Shown one piece after another: positions 54,942 to 64,000 of a stretch of DNA of 64,000 nucleotides (the first letter of the stretch is position 1; each line of letters begins with the position of its first letter). Both the position numbers and the translations under genes were made by a program. Under the pieces are notes generated by a model. It saw only the letters and a list, made by a program, of their open reading frames with translations, did not search any database and was not told where the DNA came from. The DNA lies in assembly GCA_028280415.1 (NCBI GenBank), contig JANQLV010000016.1, positions 1-64,000 on the forward strand, in the 5' to 3' direction. The stretch is from Saprospiraceae bacterium (lineage in GTDB: Bacteria > Bacteroidota > Bacteroidia > Chitinophagales > Saprospiraceae).

Positions 54942-55775
54942 ATGAAATTATCTCTTGGATTTTCACCCTGCCCCAATGATACTTATATTTTTGATGCCAT
55001 GATTCACGGAAAAGTGGATACCGAAGGGCTCGAATTTGATGTAGTACTCGGCGATGTGGAAAAACTTAATCAGGGCGCATTTAATAAAGAACTAGATATT
55101 ACCAAGCTCAGTTATCATGCGTATGCGTATGCTTTAGAGGATTATGTCCTGTTAAACAGTGGCAGCGCTCTGGGCAATAATTGTGGCCCTTTGCTCATTG
55201 CCAGGCGTCCTATGAGCCCCGAAGAGATTAACAGGGCCCGTATTGCTATCCCGGGAAAATATACCACTGCTAATTTTTTGCTAAGCCTTGCCTATCCGAA
55301 AGCTATACACAAAACCGAAATGCTTTTTTCAGATATTGAAAACGCTGTATTAAATGAAAGTATAGATGCCGGATTAATTATTCACGAAAACCGGTTTACC
55401 TATCGCGAAAAAGGACTCATTAAATTACGTGATCTCGGAGAATACTGGGAAGAAGGATTTCATCTACCGATTCCCCTGGGTGGAATAGTGATCAAGCGAG
55501 ATATACCTCTTGAAATTCAACAAAAAGTTGATCGGGTTTTGCGAAGAAGTGTAAGCTATGCGCTCCAGAACCCTGAACAAAGCATGGATTATGTTTCCAG
55601 ACATGCTCAGGAAATGTCACCGGAAGTCATGATGCAACATATTAATCTTTATGTTAATCACTTCACGGAAGACCTGGGAAGGGAAGGAAAAAACGCGGTA
55701 AAAAAACTTTTTGATACAGCAACAAAATCAGGTATCATTCAAGCTTCTGATTATGATTTATTTTTATCTAACTAA
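54942..55775 (+). CDS. mqnD: 1,4-dihydroxy-6-naphthoate synthase MqnD
   Basis: A 277-residue enzyme of the futalosine route to menaquinone, splitting cyclic dehypoxanthine futalosine. The start LGFSPCPNDTYIFDAMIHG, LDITKLSYHAYAYALEDYVLLNSGSALG, IDAGLIIHENRFTYREKGL and the periplasmic-binding-protein-like fold are characteristic. No other mqn gene is in the window, so the pathway is scattered here. The gene implies menaquinone-based respiration. Confidence 0.93.
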   Translation: MKLSLGFSPCPNDTYIFDAMIHGKVDTEGLEFDVVLGDVEKLNQGAFNKELDITKLSYHAYAYALEDYVLLNSGSALGNNCGPLLIARRPMSPEEINRARIAIPGKYTTANFLLSLAYPKAIHKTEMLFSDIENAVLNESIDAGLIIHENRFTYREKGLIKLRDLGEYWEEGFHLPIPLGGIVIKRDIPLEIQQKVDRVLRRSVSYALQNPEQSMDYVSRHAQEMSPEVMMQHINLYVNHFTEDLGREGKNAVKKLFDTATKSGIIQASDYDLFLSN

Positions 55776-56045
55776 ATATTCCTCTGTAAGAATATCAAAT
55801 CGTCAAATGTTTTTCCTCTTCGGATAGATTAATCTCAAATTTTCTGTCCTCTTTCAGTCACGTTTGGACTTTTCAAAAGTTTTTAAGATAGAAGTTGTTT
55901 AAAAATAGATTATGATTATCCGCTAATTTTACCTTGCCAAAAAGGTACTTATCGATAATTAAACCCTCCATTTTCAAACAATCTCTCGAATTCGATTAGC
56001 CGGCTATTCCACAGCACAAAATTTTAAACCTTAAACCCTATTTAC

Positions 56046-57761
56046 ATGAAAAAAACAATTTTTTTCACAGCCCTTGTTGTGTTATTAGCTGATGTAACCT
56101 ATAGCCAAATCCTTCCGAATATTATTGACTTTGAAGAAGGAACATATATGGGAACTCATACTCCCTCTGATAATACATCAATAGATAATGCATACTTTAG
56201 TTCCGTTTACGGGATTAGCTTTTCTTGTATTGATAATGCTGGAAACTTCGTTGCTTTACCAAGATATGCAAGAGTAGGTGGTGCCCAAACTGCTTTCTAT
56301 GCTGGTATTGGCAATACTACTCCATATATTACTAATAAAGGAGGAGCTGAATGTAATGGCTATCTTGGTAATTCTGATCACCCTGTAAATACTCCATTAG
56401 ATGAAGGCTGTTGGTTTTTGACAGATGATGATGGAGCGGTCCTACAAAATCCTAATACCTTAAGGATTGATTATAATCTGGACATTCAAAGCTGTGTAGT
56501 TGCTTCTGGTTATCTAATTGATGTAGATGGTCAGGAAGCTTTCCATATTAAAGCTTTTACAAATGGTAATTTTAGTACTCCAGAAGAAGAAATATTATTA
56601 GTCTCTCCTACTTATTCAGGAGGTTCTTTACCTAATGTACCTGTATATAGTGATCTAAATAATCCAACAGGAGAATCTTCCTCGGCATACTGGGAAATCA
56701 ATACCAATAATTTTATAGAGCGTATTGAAATCGATTATATCGGTAGCACAAGTTCATTTGTTGGAATTGCTTTTGATGAATTCAGTTATTGTAGCAGTTC
56801 TAATTGCTCCGTTGATGCTAAATTTCATTTGATTAATGAAAATGATGGTTCCGGTAGAATCAGAACATTTGATCAAAGCTCTACTAATTCTATTTCCACA
56901 ATTGTCAGCCGCACCTGGACGGTTGAAACGATCGAAACAGATAGAATTTATTATCCCGGAGGGACCACATTTGATTACAGGGTTCCCATCGCTGATCATT
57001 ATCTAATTTGTCTGGAAATAATTGCCATTAATGAAGAGACTGGAGAATGTTGTAAAGATCGACATTGTGAATGGCTTTTTATTGAAGTTAGTGAAGAAGC
57101 CTGTTTCATGGATCCCAGCTTTACTTACAATTGTTTTTCAGATGATTGTATTTTCCAGTTTAATGGAAGTCAAGGCAATTCCAACCGAAATGTAAGAAGT
57201 TGGTACTGGTCTTTTGGAGATGGCAGTAGTAGCTTCGATCAACGACCGATTCATACCTACAGCTCGCCAGGGCAATACGAGATTTGTTTGACAATTACCG
57301 GTGAAACCGGTACCGATGGGGAATGCTGTACGGAGACTGCCTGTCGAACGATCAATTTTAACTGCCAAGGGATTGATTTCATAGAAATTTGTGATCATCA
57401 GCCAGATAATCCGGGACCCAATACACCAGGAGGCATGATTGAGCAGCCAGATAATACCATTGAAAGTCAAAGACCAGCTTTAGAACAGGCACCAGATAAA
57501 ATGATCCTCGCTCCGAATCCGGTCACGAATACTTCTGTGTTAAGCTTTTCATTCGACGAAGCTCAAAAAAATGTACGACTATTTTTGATTGAAGCTGCTA
57601 GCGGTAAGCAACATTTATTAATGAATAATGCACAAATGAGCAAAGGTCAACACAATGTTTCAATTGATGGAAATAGGCTGAATGCCGGTACTTATATTTT
57701 ACAGCTGCAAACGGATAAAGAAAATCGAAGTTTGCGGATGATAAATTTTGCAAATCAATAA
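56046..57761 (+). CDS. Secreted PKD-domain protein with T9SS sorting domain
   Basis: A 571-residue exported protein. The signal peptide (MKKTIFFTALVVLLADVTYS) precedes a large beta-sandwich region rich in Asn, Gly and Cys (about 25-260), then Ig-like segments and a PKD repeat (WYWSFGDGSSS with HTYSSPGQYEICLTI, about 384-420). The C-terminal 85 residues (LAPNPVTNTSVLSFSF to the end) form a T9SS Por-type sorting domain. Several Cys pairs (CCKDRHC, ECCTETAC) suggest disulphides. No catalytic residues are recognised. It lies upstream of a T9SS metalloprotease, separated by 107 nt with a hairpin. Confidence 0.72.
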   Translation: MKKTIFFTALVVLLADVTYSQILPNIIDFEEGTYMGTHTPSDNTSIDNAYFSSVYGISFSCIDNAGNFVALPRYARVGGAQTAFYAGIGNTTPYITNKGGAECNGYLGNSDHPVNTPLDEGCWFLTDDDGAVLQNPNTLRIDYNLDIQSCVVASGYLIDVDGQEAFHIKAFTNGNFSTPEEEILLVSPTYSGGSLPNVPVYSDLNNPTGESSSAYWEINTNNFIERIEIDYIGSTSSFVGIAFDEFSYCSSSNCSVDAKFHLINENDGSGRIRTFDQSSTNSISTIVSRTWTVETIETDRIYYPGGTTFDYRVPIADHYLICLEIIAINEETGECCKDRHCEWLFIEVSEEACFMDPSFTYNCFSDDCIFQFNGSQGNSNRNVRSWYWSFGDGSSSFDQRPIHTYSSPGQYEICLTITGETGTDGECCTETACRTINFNCQGIDFIEICDHQPDNPGPNTPGGMIEQPDNTIESQRPALEQAPDKMILAPNPVTNTSVLSFSFDEAQKNVRLFLIEAASGKQHLLMNNAQMSKGQHNVSIDGNRLNAGTYILQLQTDKENRSLRMINFANQ

Positions 57762-57815
57762 TAATGCTATGCATTTCTATACTTTTCAAATAAGATAATC
57801 CATAATAAAAATAAA

Positions 57816-57851
57816 GGGCAGGAAGAGCCTTTTGATAGTTCTTCCCTGCCC
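57816..57851. repeat. Bulged hairpin between the two T9SS genes
   Basis: GGGCAGGAAGA (57816-57826) pairs with TCTTCCCTGCCC (57840-57851) with one bulged base. It ends 17 nt before the next start codon and has no T-run. It may terminate the upstream transcript, or it may act as a 5' structure on the protease mRNA. Confidence 0.45.
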
Positions 57852-57868
57852 CCTAAAATTCAAAATAT

Positions 57869-60800
57869 ATGAAAACATATATTAATATCTCCTTAAAAGC
57901 GCTGACCCTAATTGCGCTTATATTTACATCCGGTCATGTATCTGCTCAATGCGGTACTGATTTAATATTACCTCCCAATGACTTCAATCCTCCAATGCAG
58001 AATATTCGGGTAAACATACATTTCATGCTTGCTAACGGTGGTAACAATTTCAGAGCTAATGACGATGGTACCGGAAATACATCCTATACCGGTTTTGATT
58101 ATGCTCAGGACCTGGTTACAGCTATCAATAATAATATTCTGGCTCAAACGGAGCCTATGAATCTATATGTCGGTGCTCAACCTCCCGCTGTATATCCTAA
58201 AAAATGGCGCGTCAACCTTAACGGAATTTATTTCCACGACGACCCTACGTATAAATGGTATGCAGATGTACACGCAAATCCTACAGCAGTTACTTATTTG
58301 AATAGTACCTATGGACAGGATTTGAATAATACGGTGAATATTTACCTCTTCAGTGATGATCCCAATAATTCAGTATGTTGTGGATACGGCCCGGGCACCA
58401 CGATCTTTATTGCTCACGCCTGGGATAGCTACGTCAACCAAGGTTGGGGAGCCTGGTCCAAAGCAGCGATTACAGCCCACGAACTTGGACATAATTTAAG
58501 CTTGCACCATACCATCACTAGTAATTGCATGGGTAATTGCGATGATGGTTGTAGCGATACACCCACTTATAATCAGGCTATTGCAGCTGGATTTACAAAT
58601 CCTTTACAGTGGAATTCTCCAACCGGAGAAAATAATATGATGGGCTATAACGCAAGTAGTAAAGCCGTGACGCCTTGTCAATTGAGAAAAGTCTATAAAA
58701 GACTGTTGAATAGCATGTCTGCTTATACTATGAATAGTGGTTGTGAATATACTGGAATTGATTTGCAGGTTTCCCAAAATGAAATCTGGGATAAAAAGAC
58801 TCGAACGTTTGGTGATATTATTGTAAAATCAGGTGCACATCTTATTGTAAAATGCTCTCTTATAATGTCTACTAATGCACATATAATCGTCGAAGAAGGG
58901 GCTACCCTGACCGTAGATGGAGGTATCATTACGACGACCTGTGGTTCGCAGTGGAGCGGCATAAATGTACTCGGAGATTCCCAGGCTAGTCAATATCCAC
59001 AAGGAGGCAATTTTGCACAAGGACGGGTTATTCTTAAAAATAATGCCATCATTGAGCACGCAAAAGTAGGCGTCGAAGCCTTCAGCGGAGGGATGATACA
59101 AGCCAATAGCGCACAGTTTTTGAATAATGAGCGAGATGCAGAAGTGAAGTTTTATACGAATACATACCCGAGCAATGCTGGTTACCTAGCAGGCTTACCA
59201 GCTCCAAATCTAAGTTATTTCACAAATTGCGATTTTCTTACTACACAAACGCTCAATAATTCTTCCGGTCATCCGGATAAACACCTTTTCTTTCAATATG
59301 TTGATGGGATCACGATTTCCAATTGTCGTTTTAAAAATACTCTTACTACGAATAATAGTCCGATCACTAATCGCGGATACGGAATCTATAGCGAAAACGC
59401 TTCTTTAAAAGTACGGGGTACCTGTACTTCTATCCCTCAACTCGGTAGTCCTTGTTTAAATTATAATGAGACGGTATTTGATGGACTGGGATACGGTATT
59501 TTTGCGATCAGTTCTAATCCTATGCATAATATTGAAGTAAGTAATTGCTTATTCAATACCAATTGGAGAGGTGTCTATATTAATGGGATGGATCACTCTA
59601 GCGTAACTCAGAGTACTTTCCATATCAATGAGCCTCCCGGTTGGACCTGGCCATTTCATCCTTATGAATATAATTATGGCATCTATATCAGAGCTTCCAC
59701 CGGATTTGATATTTCCGAAAATAATCTGGATACACAAACTGACGCAAATTACGGTATTGTAACAGCCTATACCAATATCAATGTAGAATCAACGGAAGAG
59801 ATTTATAAAAACAAATTCGATGGAGTCAGTGCCGCTACTGTTGCTTATGGAAGAAATGATGGTTTGTTAATTCGCTGTAATGAATATTTCAATAATCCAG
59901 CTGTCAGTATTGCCATAGAAAATTATAACGGAAGCCTGGCGAATCCACAAGGGACTTGCTCTGATGTAGCAGCACCAGCAGGAAATTTCTTCGACCATAC
60001 ACCTTGTAATTCAAACAGTTATGAAATGTGGAACAACTCTACTCAATTCTACATCAACTATAATCATCATGCTGCACCTTCAGGTTATGTGCCGGTATGT
60101 ACCTGGAATTTTGGTGTTAATACTTGTAATAACCTGACTTATGATCCAGCGCTATCCTGTCCTTCCAGATTCAGTTTCTTTTTTAATATAGATAAAGAAA
60201 CCATGGTAGAGCAGGTGAGAGTAGAACAAGCCGGGCATCTGGTCAATTTGAATGATTGGAGTCTATTCATAGACGGAGGAGATCAGGCACATCTTTTAAA
60301 TGAAATTCATTTTCAGCATAATTCAACCGTTCTCCTGGAAACCTTAAACAATGCTTCGCCCTATCTGTCGGACGTAGTTATGACCGAACTTTTAACTACG
60401 GAAAATGCACTTAACGAATCAGAAATCACCGCTGTACTGCTTAGTAATTCACCGCTGACTGAAACCGTTATGAATGTAGTTCAGACAATGGAACCGCCTA
60501 TGGATCAAAGCAATTTAGATTTATTGTACAGTCGTCAGTCCGGTCAATCCGAACGAAGCAAACTAGAAGACGATATCCTGACGACAAGAAGAGAGGTAGA
60601 GTTGATGACTGCTCAGATCATTCGAAGTTATCGATCCATAGAAGAATTTACGGACGGCGATATCTGGCAAAATAAAGTACTCAATTATTTGAATGATTTA
60701 ACTGCTTATTCAGAACAAGGATTACATTCTGATTTAAAAATCAGAATAGCGAGTACGTACATGGCAAATGGCGATTTGAATACTGCCGATCAGATGCTTG

Positions 60801-61312
60801 AAGAATTCGAAAACAGTACGAACAATAATCGCCAAAGTGGTATCATGAGAATGGAAATTGCTCAACTTCAACAGGGAAATACCATTTATGACGTATCAGC
60901 TCCGGAGATTGACCAATTGATCCTTTGGTCCGAAGATTTGGAACAGCAGGGGCACGCTAATGCTTCCGGAACTTTAGAACTCCTTGGACAGATTGATTAT
61001 CCCGAAGAATTCTCACCTGTCTCCATTGATCAAAGAGAAGAAAGAGAAACAGCCGAAGAGCAAGAATTAGTTATCCAACAGGACAAACCTTTTAGTTTAT
61101 TCCCAAATCCGTCTAAAGGAGTGATCACCGTTAAGAGTAATAATCTGGGCAGAACGAACCAAGTTTTACATGTTTACTCCATTTCTGGTCAGTTGATGGA
61201 CGAAATTTTAATCCAAGATTTCAATCAAAATATCAATCTCAGCAGATTGGAGAATGGTTTTTATTTTATCCATTACAAAGGCCATACGGAGAAGCTGATT
61301 ATTACGAAGTAA
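57869..61312 (+). CDS. M43-like metalloprotease with beta-helix and T9SS sorting domain
   Basis: A 1147-residue surface enzyme. Order: signal peptide (1-27, ending HVSAQ); metalloprotease with the zinc motif HELGHNLSLHH (204-214), a Cys-rich loop (NCMGNCDDGCSDTP) and the Met-turn NNMMGYN typical of pappalysin (M43) enzymes; a right-handed parallel beta-helix region (about 310-700, many GVYINGMDHSSVTQSTF-type rungs); a helical segment (about 830-1050); and a C-terminal T9SS sorting domain (SLFPNPSKGVITVKS to the end). In the HExxHxxGxxH motif Ser211 takes the place of Gly. Targets are unknown; a surface protease that binds polymers by the helix is inference. Confidence 0.82.
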   Translation: MKTYINISLKALTLIALIFTSGHVSAQCGTDLILPPNDFNPPMQNIRVNIHFMLANGGNNFRANDDGTGNTSYTGFDYAQDLVTAINNNILAQTEPMNLYVGAQPPAVYPKKWRVNLNGIYFHDDPTYKWYADVHANPTAVTYLNSTYGQDLNNTVNIYLFSDDPNNSVCCGYGPGTTIFIAHAWDSYVNQGWGAWSKAAITAHELGHNLSLHHTITSNCMGNCDDGCSDTPTYNQAIAAGFTNPLQWNSPTGENNMMGYNASSKAVTPCQLRKVYKRLLNSMSAYTMNSGCEYTGIDLQVSQNEIWDKKTRTFGDIIVKSGAHLIVKCSLIMSTNAHIIVEEGATLTVDGGIITTTCGSQWSGINVLGDSQASQYPQGGNFAQGRVILKNNAIIEHAKVGVEAFSGGMIQANSAQFLNNERDAEVKFYTNTYPSNAGYLAGLPAPNLSYFTNCDFLTTQTLNNSSGHPDKHLFFQYVDGITISNCRFKNTLTTNNSPITNRGYGIYSENASLKVRGTCTSIPQLGSPCLNYNETVFDGLGYGIFAISSNPMHNIEVSNCLFNTNWRGVYINGMDHSSVTQSTFHINEPPGWTWPFHPYEYNYGIYIRASTGFDISENNLDTQTDANYGIVTAYTNINVESTEEIYKNKFDGVSAATVAYGRNDGLLIRCNEYFNNPAVSIAIENYNGSLANPQGTCSDVAAPAGNFFDHTPCNSNSYEMWNNSTQFYINYNHHAAPSGYVPVCTWNFGVNTCNNLTYDPALSCPSRFSFFFNIDKETMVEQVRVEQAGHLVNLNDWSLFIDGGDQAHLLNEIHFQHNSTVLLETLNNASPYLSDVVMTELLTTENALNESEITAVLLSNSPLTETVMNVVQTMEPPMDQSNLDLLYSRQSGQSERSKLEDDILTTRREVELMTAQIIRSYRSIEEFTDGDIWQNKVLNYLNDLTAYSEQGLHSDLKIRIASTYMANGDLNTADQMLEEFENSTNNNRQSGIMRMEIAQLQQGNTIYDVSAPEIDQLILWSEDLEQQGHANASGTLELLGQIDYPEEFSPVSIDQREERETAEEQELVIQQDKPFSLFPNPSKGVITVKSNNLGRTNQVLHVYSISGQLMDEILIQDFNQNINLSRLENGFYFIHYKGHTEKLIITK

Positions 61313-61361
61313 GAAATTACTGCAAGATCAAACTTACTTTATATCAGTGATCATGTTATTC

Positions 61362-61394
61362 AAGGGTATCCAAAATTTTGGGTGCCCTTTTTTT
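61362..61394 (+). terminator. Rho-independent terminator
   Basis: A 14-bp stem (61362-61375 with 61376-61389) includes two G-U wobbles and leads into a T-run of eight. It lies 49 nt after the protease stop codon. The tight centre (AAAATTTT) will leave a small open loop. Confidence 0.7.
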
Positions 61395-61496
61395 CCTTCA
61401 ATAAGGTCTCAAGGCCCATCCTGCCAACAAATTGACATCCGTCGTTATTACTGGATTTTTCTTTAGTTTTTTTAGAATGCTATCTGCTTAAAAGCC

Positions 61497-61504
61497 TATA
61501 TTTG
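61497..61504 (+). promoter_or_regulatory. -7 promoter box of alanine dehydrogenase
   Basis: TATATTTG is an exact TAnnTTTG match. TTTAG at 61471-61475 is a weak -33 candidate at the proper distance. The predicted leader is about 90 nt. Confidence 0.4.
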
Positions 61505-61601
61505 CCAGCAATTAAATTCGACTGTACCAATATCTGCATAACAGTCCTGTTTAATCCAAAACAAACAGACATTAACCAAACCATTTAAAACTCATCCTAG
61601 T

Positions 61602-62714
61602 ATGATTATTGGCGTTCCTAAAGAAATTAAAAATAACGAAAATCGCGTTGCATTAACCCCTGCCGGGGCATTGGAATTAACCAAAAGGGGGCATAAAGTA
61701 TTTGTTCAGTCAACGGCCGGAATAGGCAGTGGCTTTTCTGATGAAGAGTATCGGGAATCAGGGGCAAAAATTCTGAAAACGATCGAAGACGTCTATAAAA
61801 AAGGACAGATGATCATCAAGGTCAAAGAACCTATCCGTAAAGAATACAAACTGATTCGCGAAGATCAATTGTTATTCACCTATTTTCATTTTGCTTCCTA
61901 TAAGCCGCTAACTCAGGCAATGATCAGAAGTAAAGCGGTTTGTCTGGCTTATGAGACCGTTGAGCTTCCGGATAGAAGTTTACCGCTTTTGATACCAATG
62001 TCGGAGATAGCGGGTCGTATGGCAACTCAGGAAGGTGCAAAGTATCTGGAAAAACCAATGGGGGGTATAGGTATCCTCCTAGGAGGTGTTCCCGGTGTAC
62101 AACCGGCAAAAGTGATGGTAATCGGAGGGGGTGTCGTCGGGACACAGGCGGCTAAAATGGCTGCCGGTCTTGGAGCCAATGTAAAAATCCTCGATATCAA
62201 CCTCAATCGTTTAAGATATCTGGCAGATGTAATGCCACCGAATGTAGAAACGATCCACTCTAATGAATTGATGATTCGCAGATTGGTGCAAAGATCTGAC
62301 TTGATCATCGGAGCCGTACTAATCCCCGGAGCAAAAGCACCAAGCCTGATCACCAGAGATATGCTCAAAACGATGCGCCCGGGTACAGTGATCGTTGATG
62401 TTGCAGTAGATCAGGGTGGTTGTATCGAAACCTGTAAGCCAACTACCCACGCCAAACCAACTTATGTAGTTGACGGAGTAGTTCACTACTGTGTCGCCAA
62501 TATGCCGGGAGCCGTACCTTATACCTCTACAATTGCATTGACCAACGCTACTTTACCCTACGCAATAAAACTAGCCGACAAAGGGTGGAAAAAAGCTTGT
62601 ATAGAAGATGAATCTTTAAAGCTCGGACTCAATGTTGTAAAAGGAAAAGTCGTTTATAAAGCAGTAGCGGATGCTTTCGGCATGGACTTAACCGATGTTA
62701 ATACTTTTTTATAA
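61602..62714 (+). CDS. ald: Alanine dehydrogenase
   Basis: A 370-residue NAD-dependent L-alanine dehydrogenase that interconverts alanine with pyruvate and ammonia. The start IGVPKEIKNNENRVALTPAG, the conserved Lys and His of KVKEPIRKEY and FTYFHFAS, the nucleotide-binding VMVIGGGVVGTQAAKMAAGLG and the C-terminal NMPGAVPYTSTIALTNATLPYA match the family. It is 52 nt before ornithine aminotransferase on the same strand, so an amino-acid catabolic operon is likely. Confidence 0.96.
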   Translation: MIIGVPKEIKNNENRVALTPAGALELTKRGHKVFVQSTAGIGSGFSDEEYRESGAKILKTIEDVYKKGQMIIKVKEPIRKEYKLIREDQLLFTYFHFASYKPLTQAMIRSKAVCLAYETVELPDRSLPLLIPMSEIAGRMATQEGAKYLEKPMGGIGILLGGVPGVQPAKVMVIGGGVVGTQAAKMAAGLGANVKILDINLNRLRYLADVMPPNVETIHSNELMIRRLVQRSDLIIGAVLIPGAKAPSLITRDMLKTMRPGTVIVDVAVDQGGCIETCKPTTHAKPTYVVDGVVHYCVANMPGAVPYTSTIALTNATLPYAIKLADKGWKKACIEDESLKLGLNVVKGKVVYKAVADAFGMDLTDVNTFL

Positions 62715-62766
62715 TAGCCGGGAACAGATTCCGCATTAATTCGTATACCAAATAAAAATCAGGGTC

Positions 62767-64000
62767 ATGATAGAACAAAGTACATTATCTTCGAAAGAAC
62801 TGATGCAAATGGAAGATCGTTATGGGGCACATAATTATCATCCGCTTCCGGTAGTACTCTCACGTGGAGAAGGTGTCCATGTCTGGGATGTTGAAGGCAA
62901 AAGATATTATGATTTTCTCTCTGCTTATTCTGCAGTTAATCAGGGGCATTGTCATCCAAAAATCATCAATGCTTTGAAAGAACAGGCCGAAACGCTCACG
63001 CTCACCAGCCGGGCTTTCTATAATGATATGCTTGGGCCTTATGAAAAGTATATGACCGAGTATTTCGGATATGACAAGGTATTGCCGATGAATACCGGAG
63101 TGGAAGGTGTAGAAACGGCACTTAAGCTTTGCAGAAAATGGGCTTATGATGTAAAAGGTATCCCGGCTAATGAAGCAAAGATCATTTTTGCCTCCGGTAA
63201 TTTTCACGGCAGGACCATGGGCGTCATTTCTGCTTCGGTGGATCCCTCCAGTACAAAAGGCTTTGGGCCCTATATGCCCGGTTATGTAATTATTCCATAT
63301 AATGATCTGGAAGCGCTGAAAAAAGAACTGGAAGACCCGAATGTTGCTGGTTTTATTGTTGAACCGATTCAGGGAGAAGCAGGTGTGGTTGTTCCGGATG
63401 AAAATTATCTGCCAGATGCCTATCACCTTTGCAAAGCGCATAATGTGCTTTTCATTGCCGATGAGGTTCAAACCGGCATTGCAAGAACAGGGCGTTTGCT
63501 GGCTACCTGTGGTAATTGTAATTGCGAAAATGGCTGTGAGAATAAACCAGAAGTACGACCGGACGTTCTGATTCTTGGCAAGGCTCTTTCCGGAGGTGTT
63601 TTTCCGGTATCGGCTGTCCTGGCAGATGATGAAATCATGCTGGCAATCAAACCGGGAGAGCATGGTTCGACCTTTGGTGGTAATCCTTTGGCCTGTGCCG
63701 TTGCGATGGCTGCTTTGGAGGTAGTGAAAGAGGAAAGGTTAGCCGAAAACGCTGATCGCCTTGGTAAAATGTTTAGAGCACGGATGCAGGAACTAGTCGA
63801 GAAATCAGATTTAGTCCATCTCGTAAGAGGTAAAGGATTGCTCAATGCAATCGTCATCAACGATAGCGAAGAAAGCAAGACTGCCTGGAATATCTGCGTA
63901 GCATTGAAAGAAAATGGCCTTTTGGCAAAACCTACACATGGCAATATCATTCGTTTTGCACCACCTTTGGTAATGACGGAGGAACAATTGCAGGAATGTT
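62767..64000 (+). CDS. rocD: Ornithine aminotransferase, cut by the window end
   Basis: A PLP-dependent ornithine-oxo-acid transaminase that turns ornithine into glutamate-semialdehyde. It starts at the ATG at 62767 and runs off the window after about 411 codons, so only the last few residues are missing. Family words include [33 protein letters not shown], the PLP-binding Lys272 in [10 protein letters not shown], and [10 protein letters not shown]. Just before Lys272 an unusual Cys-rich insert ([10 protein letters not shown], Cys248, 251, 253 and 257) is present. It follows ald, suggesting joint use of amino acids. Confidence 0.93.
   Translation, partial: MIEQSTLSSKELMQMEDRYGAHNYHPLPVVLSRGEGVHVWDVEGKRYYDFLSAYSAVNQGHCHPKIINALKEQAETLTLTSRAFYNDMLGPYEKYMTEYFGYDKVLPMNTGVEGVETALKLCRKWAYDVKGIPANEAKIIFASGNFHGRTMGVISASVDPSSTKGFGPYMPGYVIIPYNDLEALKKELEDPNVAGFIVEPIQGEAGVVVPDENYLPDAYHLCKAHNVLFIADEVQTGIARTGRLLATCGNCNCENGCENKPEVRPDVLILGKALSGGVFPVSAVLADDEIMLAIKPGEHGSTFGGNPLACAVAMAALEVVKEERLAENADRLGKMFRARMQELVEKSDLVHLVRGKGLLNAIVINDSEESKTAWNICVALKENGLLAKPTHGNIIRFAPPLVMTEEQLQEC

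Noticed and set aside
62860-63663. 267-codon open frame on the minus strand
   Set aside because: Lies fully inside the ornithine aminotransferase gene on the plus strand, whose motifs are intact; composition of the antisense frame is not protein-like.

Overview
The window looks like ordinary chromosome of a member of the Bacteroidota, most likely a Saprospiria/Lewinella-like or related environmental lineage; the class-level placement is inference. Supporting signs are: several secreted proteins ending in type IX secretion (T9SS) Por-type sorting domains; promoter-like boxes of the Bacteroidota form TAnnTTTG with an upstream TTG; the cluster miaB / sigma-54 regulator / lptE / TPR-like protein / secG / groES / groEL; rsmD next to a DUF3822 gene; a futalosine-pathway gene (mqnD); and abundant SPI- and SPII-type signal peptides. 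I see no rRNA, tRNA, transposase, phage or CRISPR signal.

Layout. 1-7415: a short accessory-type SecA ATPase, an RDD membrane protein, a lipoprotein di-heme cytochrome c peroxidase and two tandem paralogous envelope proteins. 7416-10067: mutS on the minus strand, abutting its convergent neighbour with no spacer. 10314-21075: a TerB-like protein, a T9SS-exported M1 aminopeptidase, a second di-heme peroxidase, two T9SS-exported proteins and a TonB-dependent receptor. 21188-28683: the conserved miaB-to-groEL cluster, covering tRNA modification, LPS transport, the Sec channel and chaperonin. 29031-42485 (mostly minus): a thioredoxin-fold lipid/envelope-type protein, a giant exported coiled-coil rod, pyrR-pyrB, glnS, argS, a small secreted protein, rsmD-DUF3822-membrane protein, and bactofilin with a small membrane ORF. 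42652-53087: tsaD, a DUF697/SHOCT protein, a 2065-residue alpha-2-macroglobulin lipoprotein, a FAD oxidoreductase, a YjbR-family protein and a lipoprotein. 53397-64000: truA, an RluA-family synthase, mqnD, two large T9SS proteins (one an M43-like metalloprotease with a beta-helix), alanine dehydrogenase and a truncated ornithine aminotransferase.

How the genes fit together. Most are housekeeping: translation and tRNA modification (miaB, glnS, argS, tsaD, truA, rsmD), mismatch repair, pyrimidine synthesis with its PyrR regulator, menaquinone synthesis, and alanine/ornithine catabolism. The accessory part is an envelope and secretion programme: Sec components, LptE, a TonB receptor, five T9SS cargos, haem peroxidases, a protease-trapping macroglobulin and a long secreted rod.

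No clearly new multi-gene system is visible. The most unusual objects are the exported coiled-coil protein, built on an exact 11-11-18 (40-residue) super-repeat, and the macroglobulin, whose presumed bait region carries a segment resembling the TonB-receptor plug linker. Statements about families come from recognition of motifs; no database search was possible.
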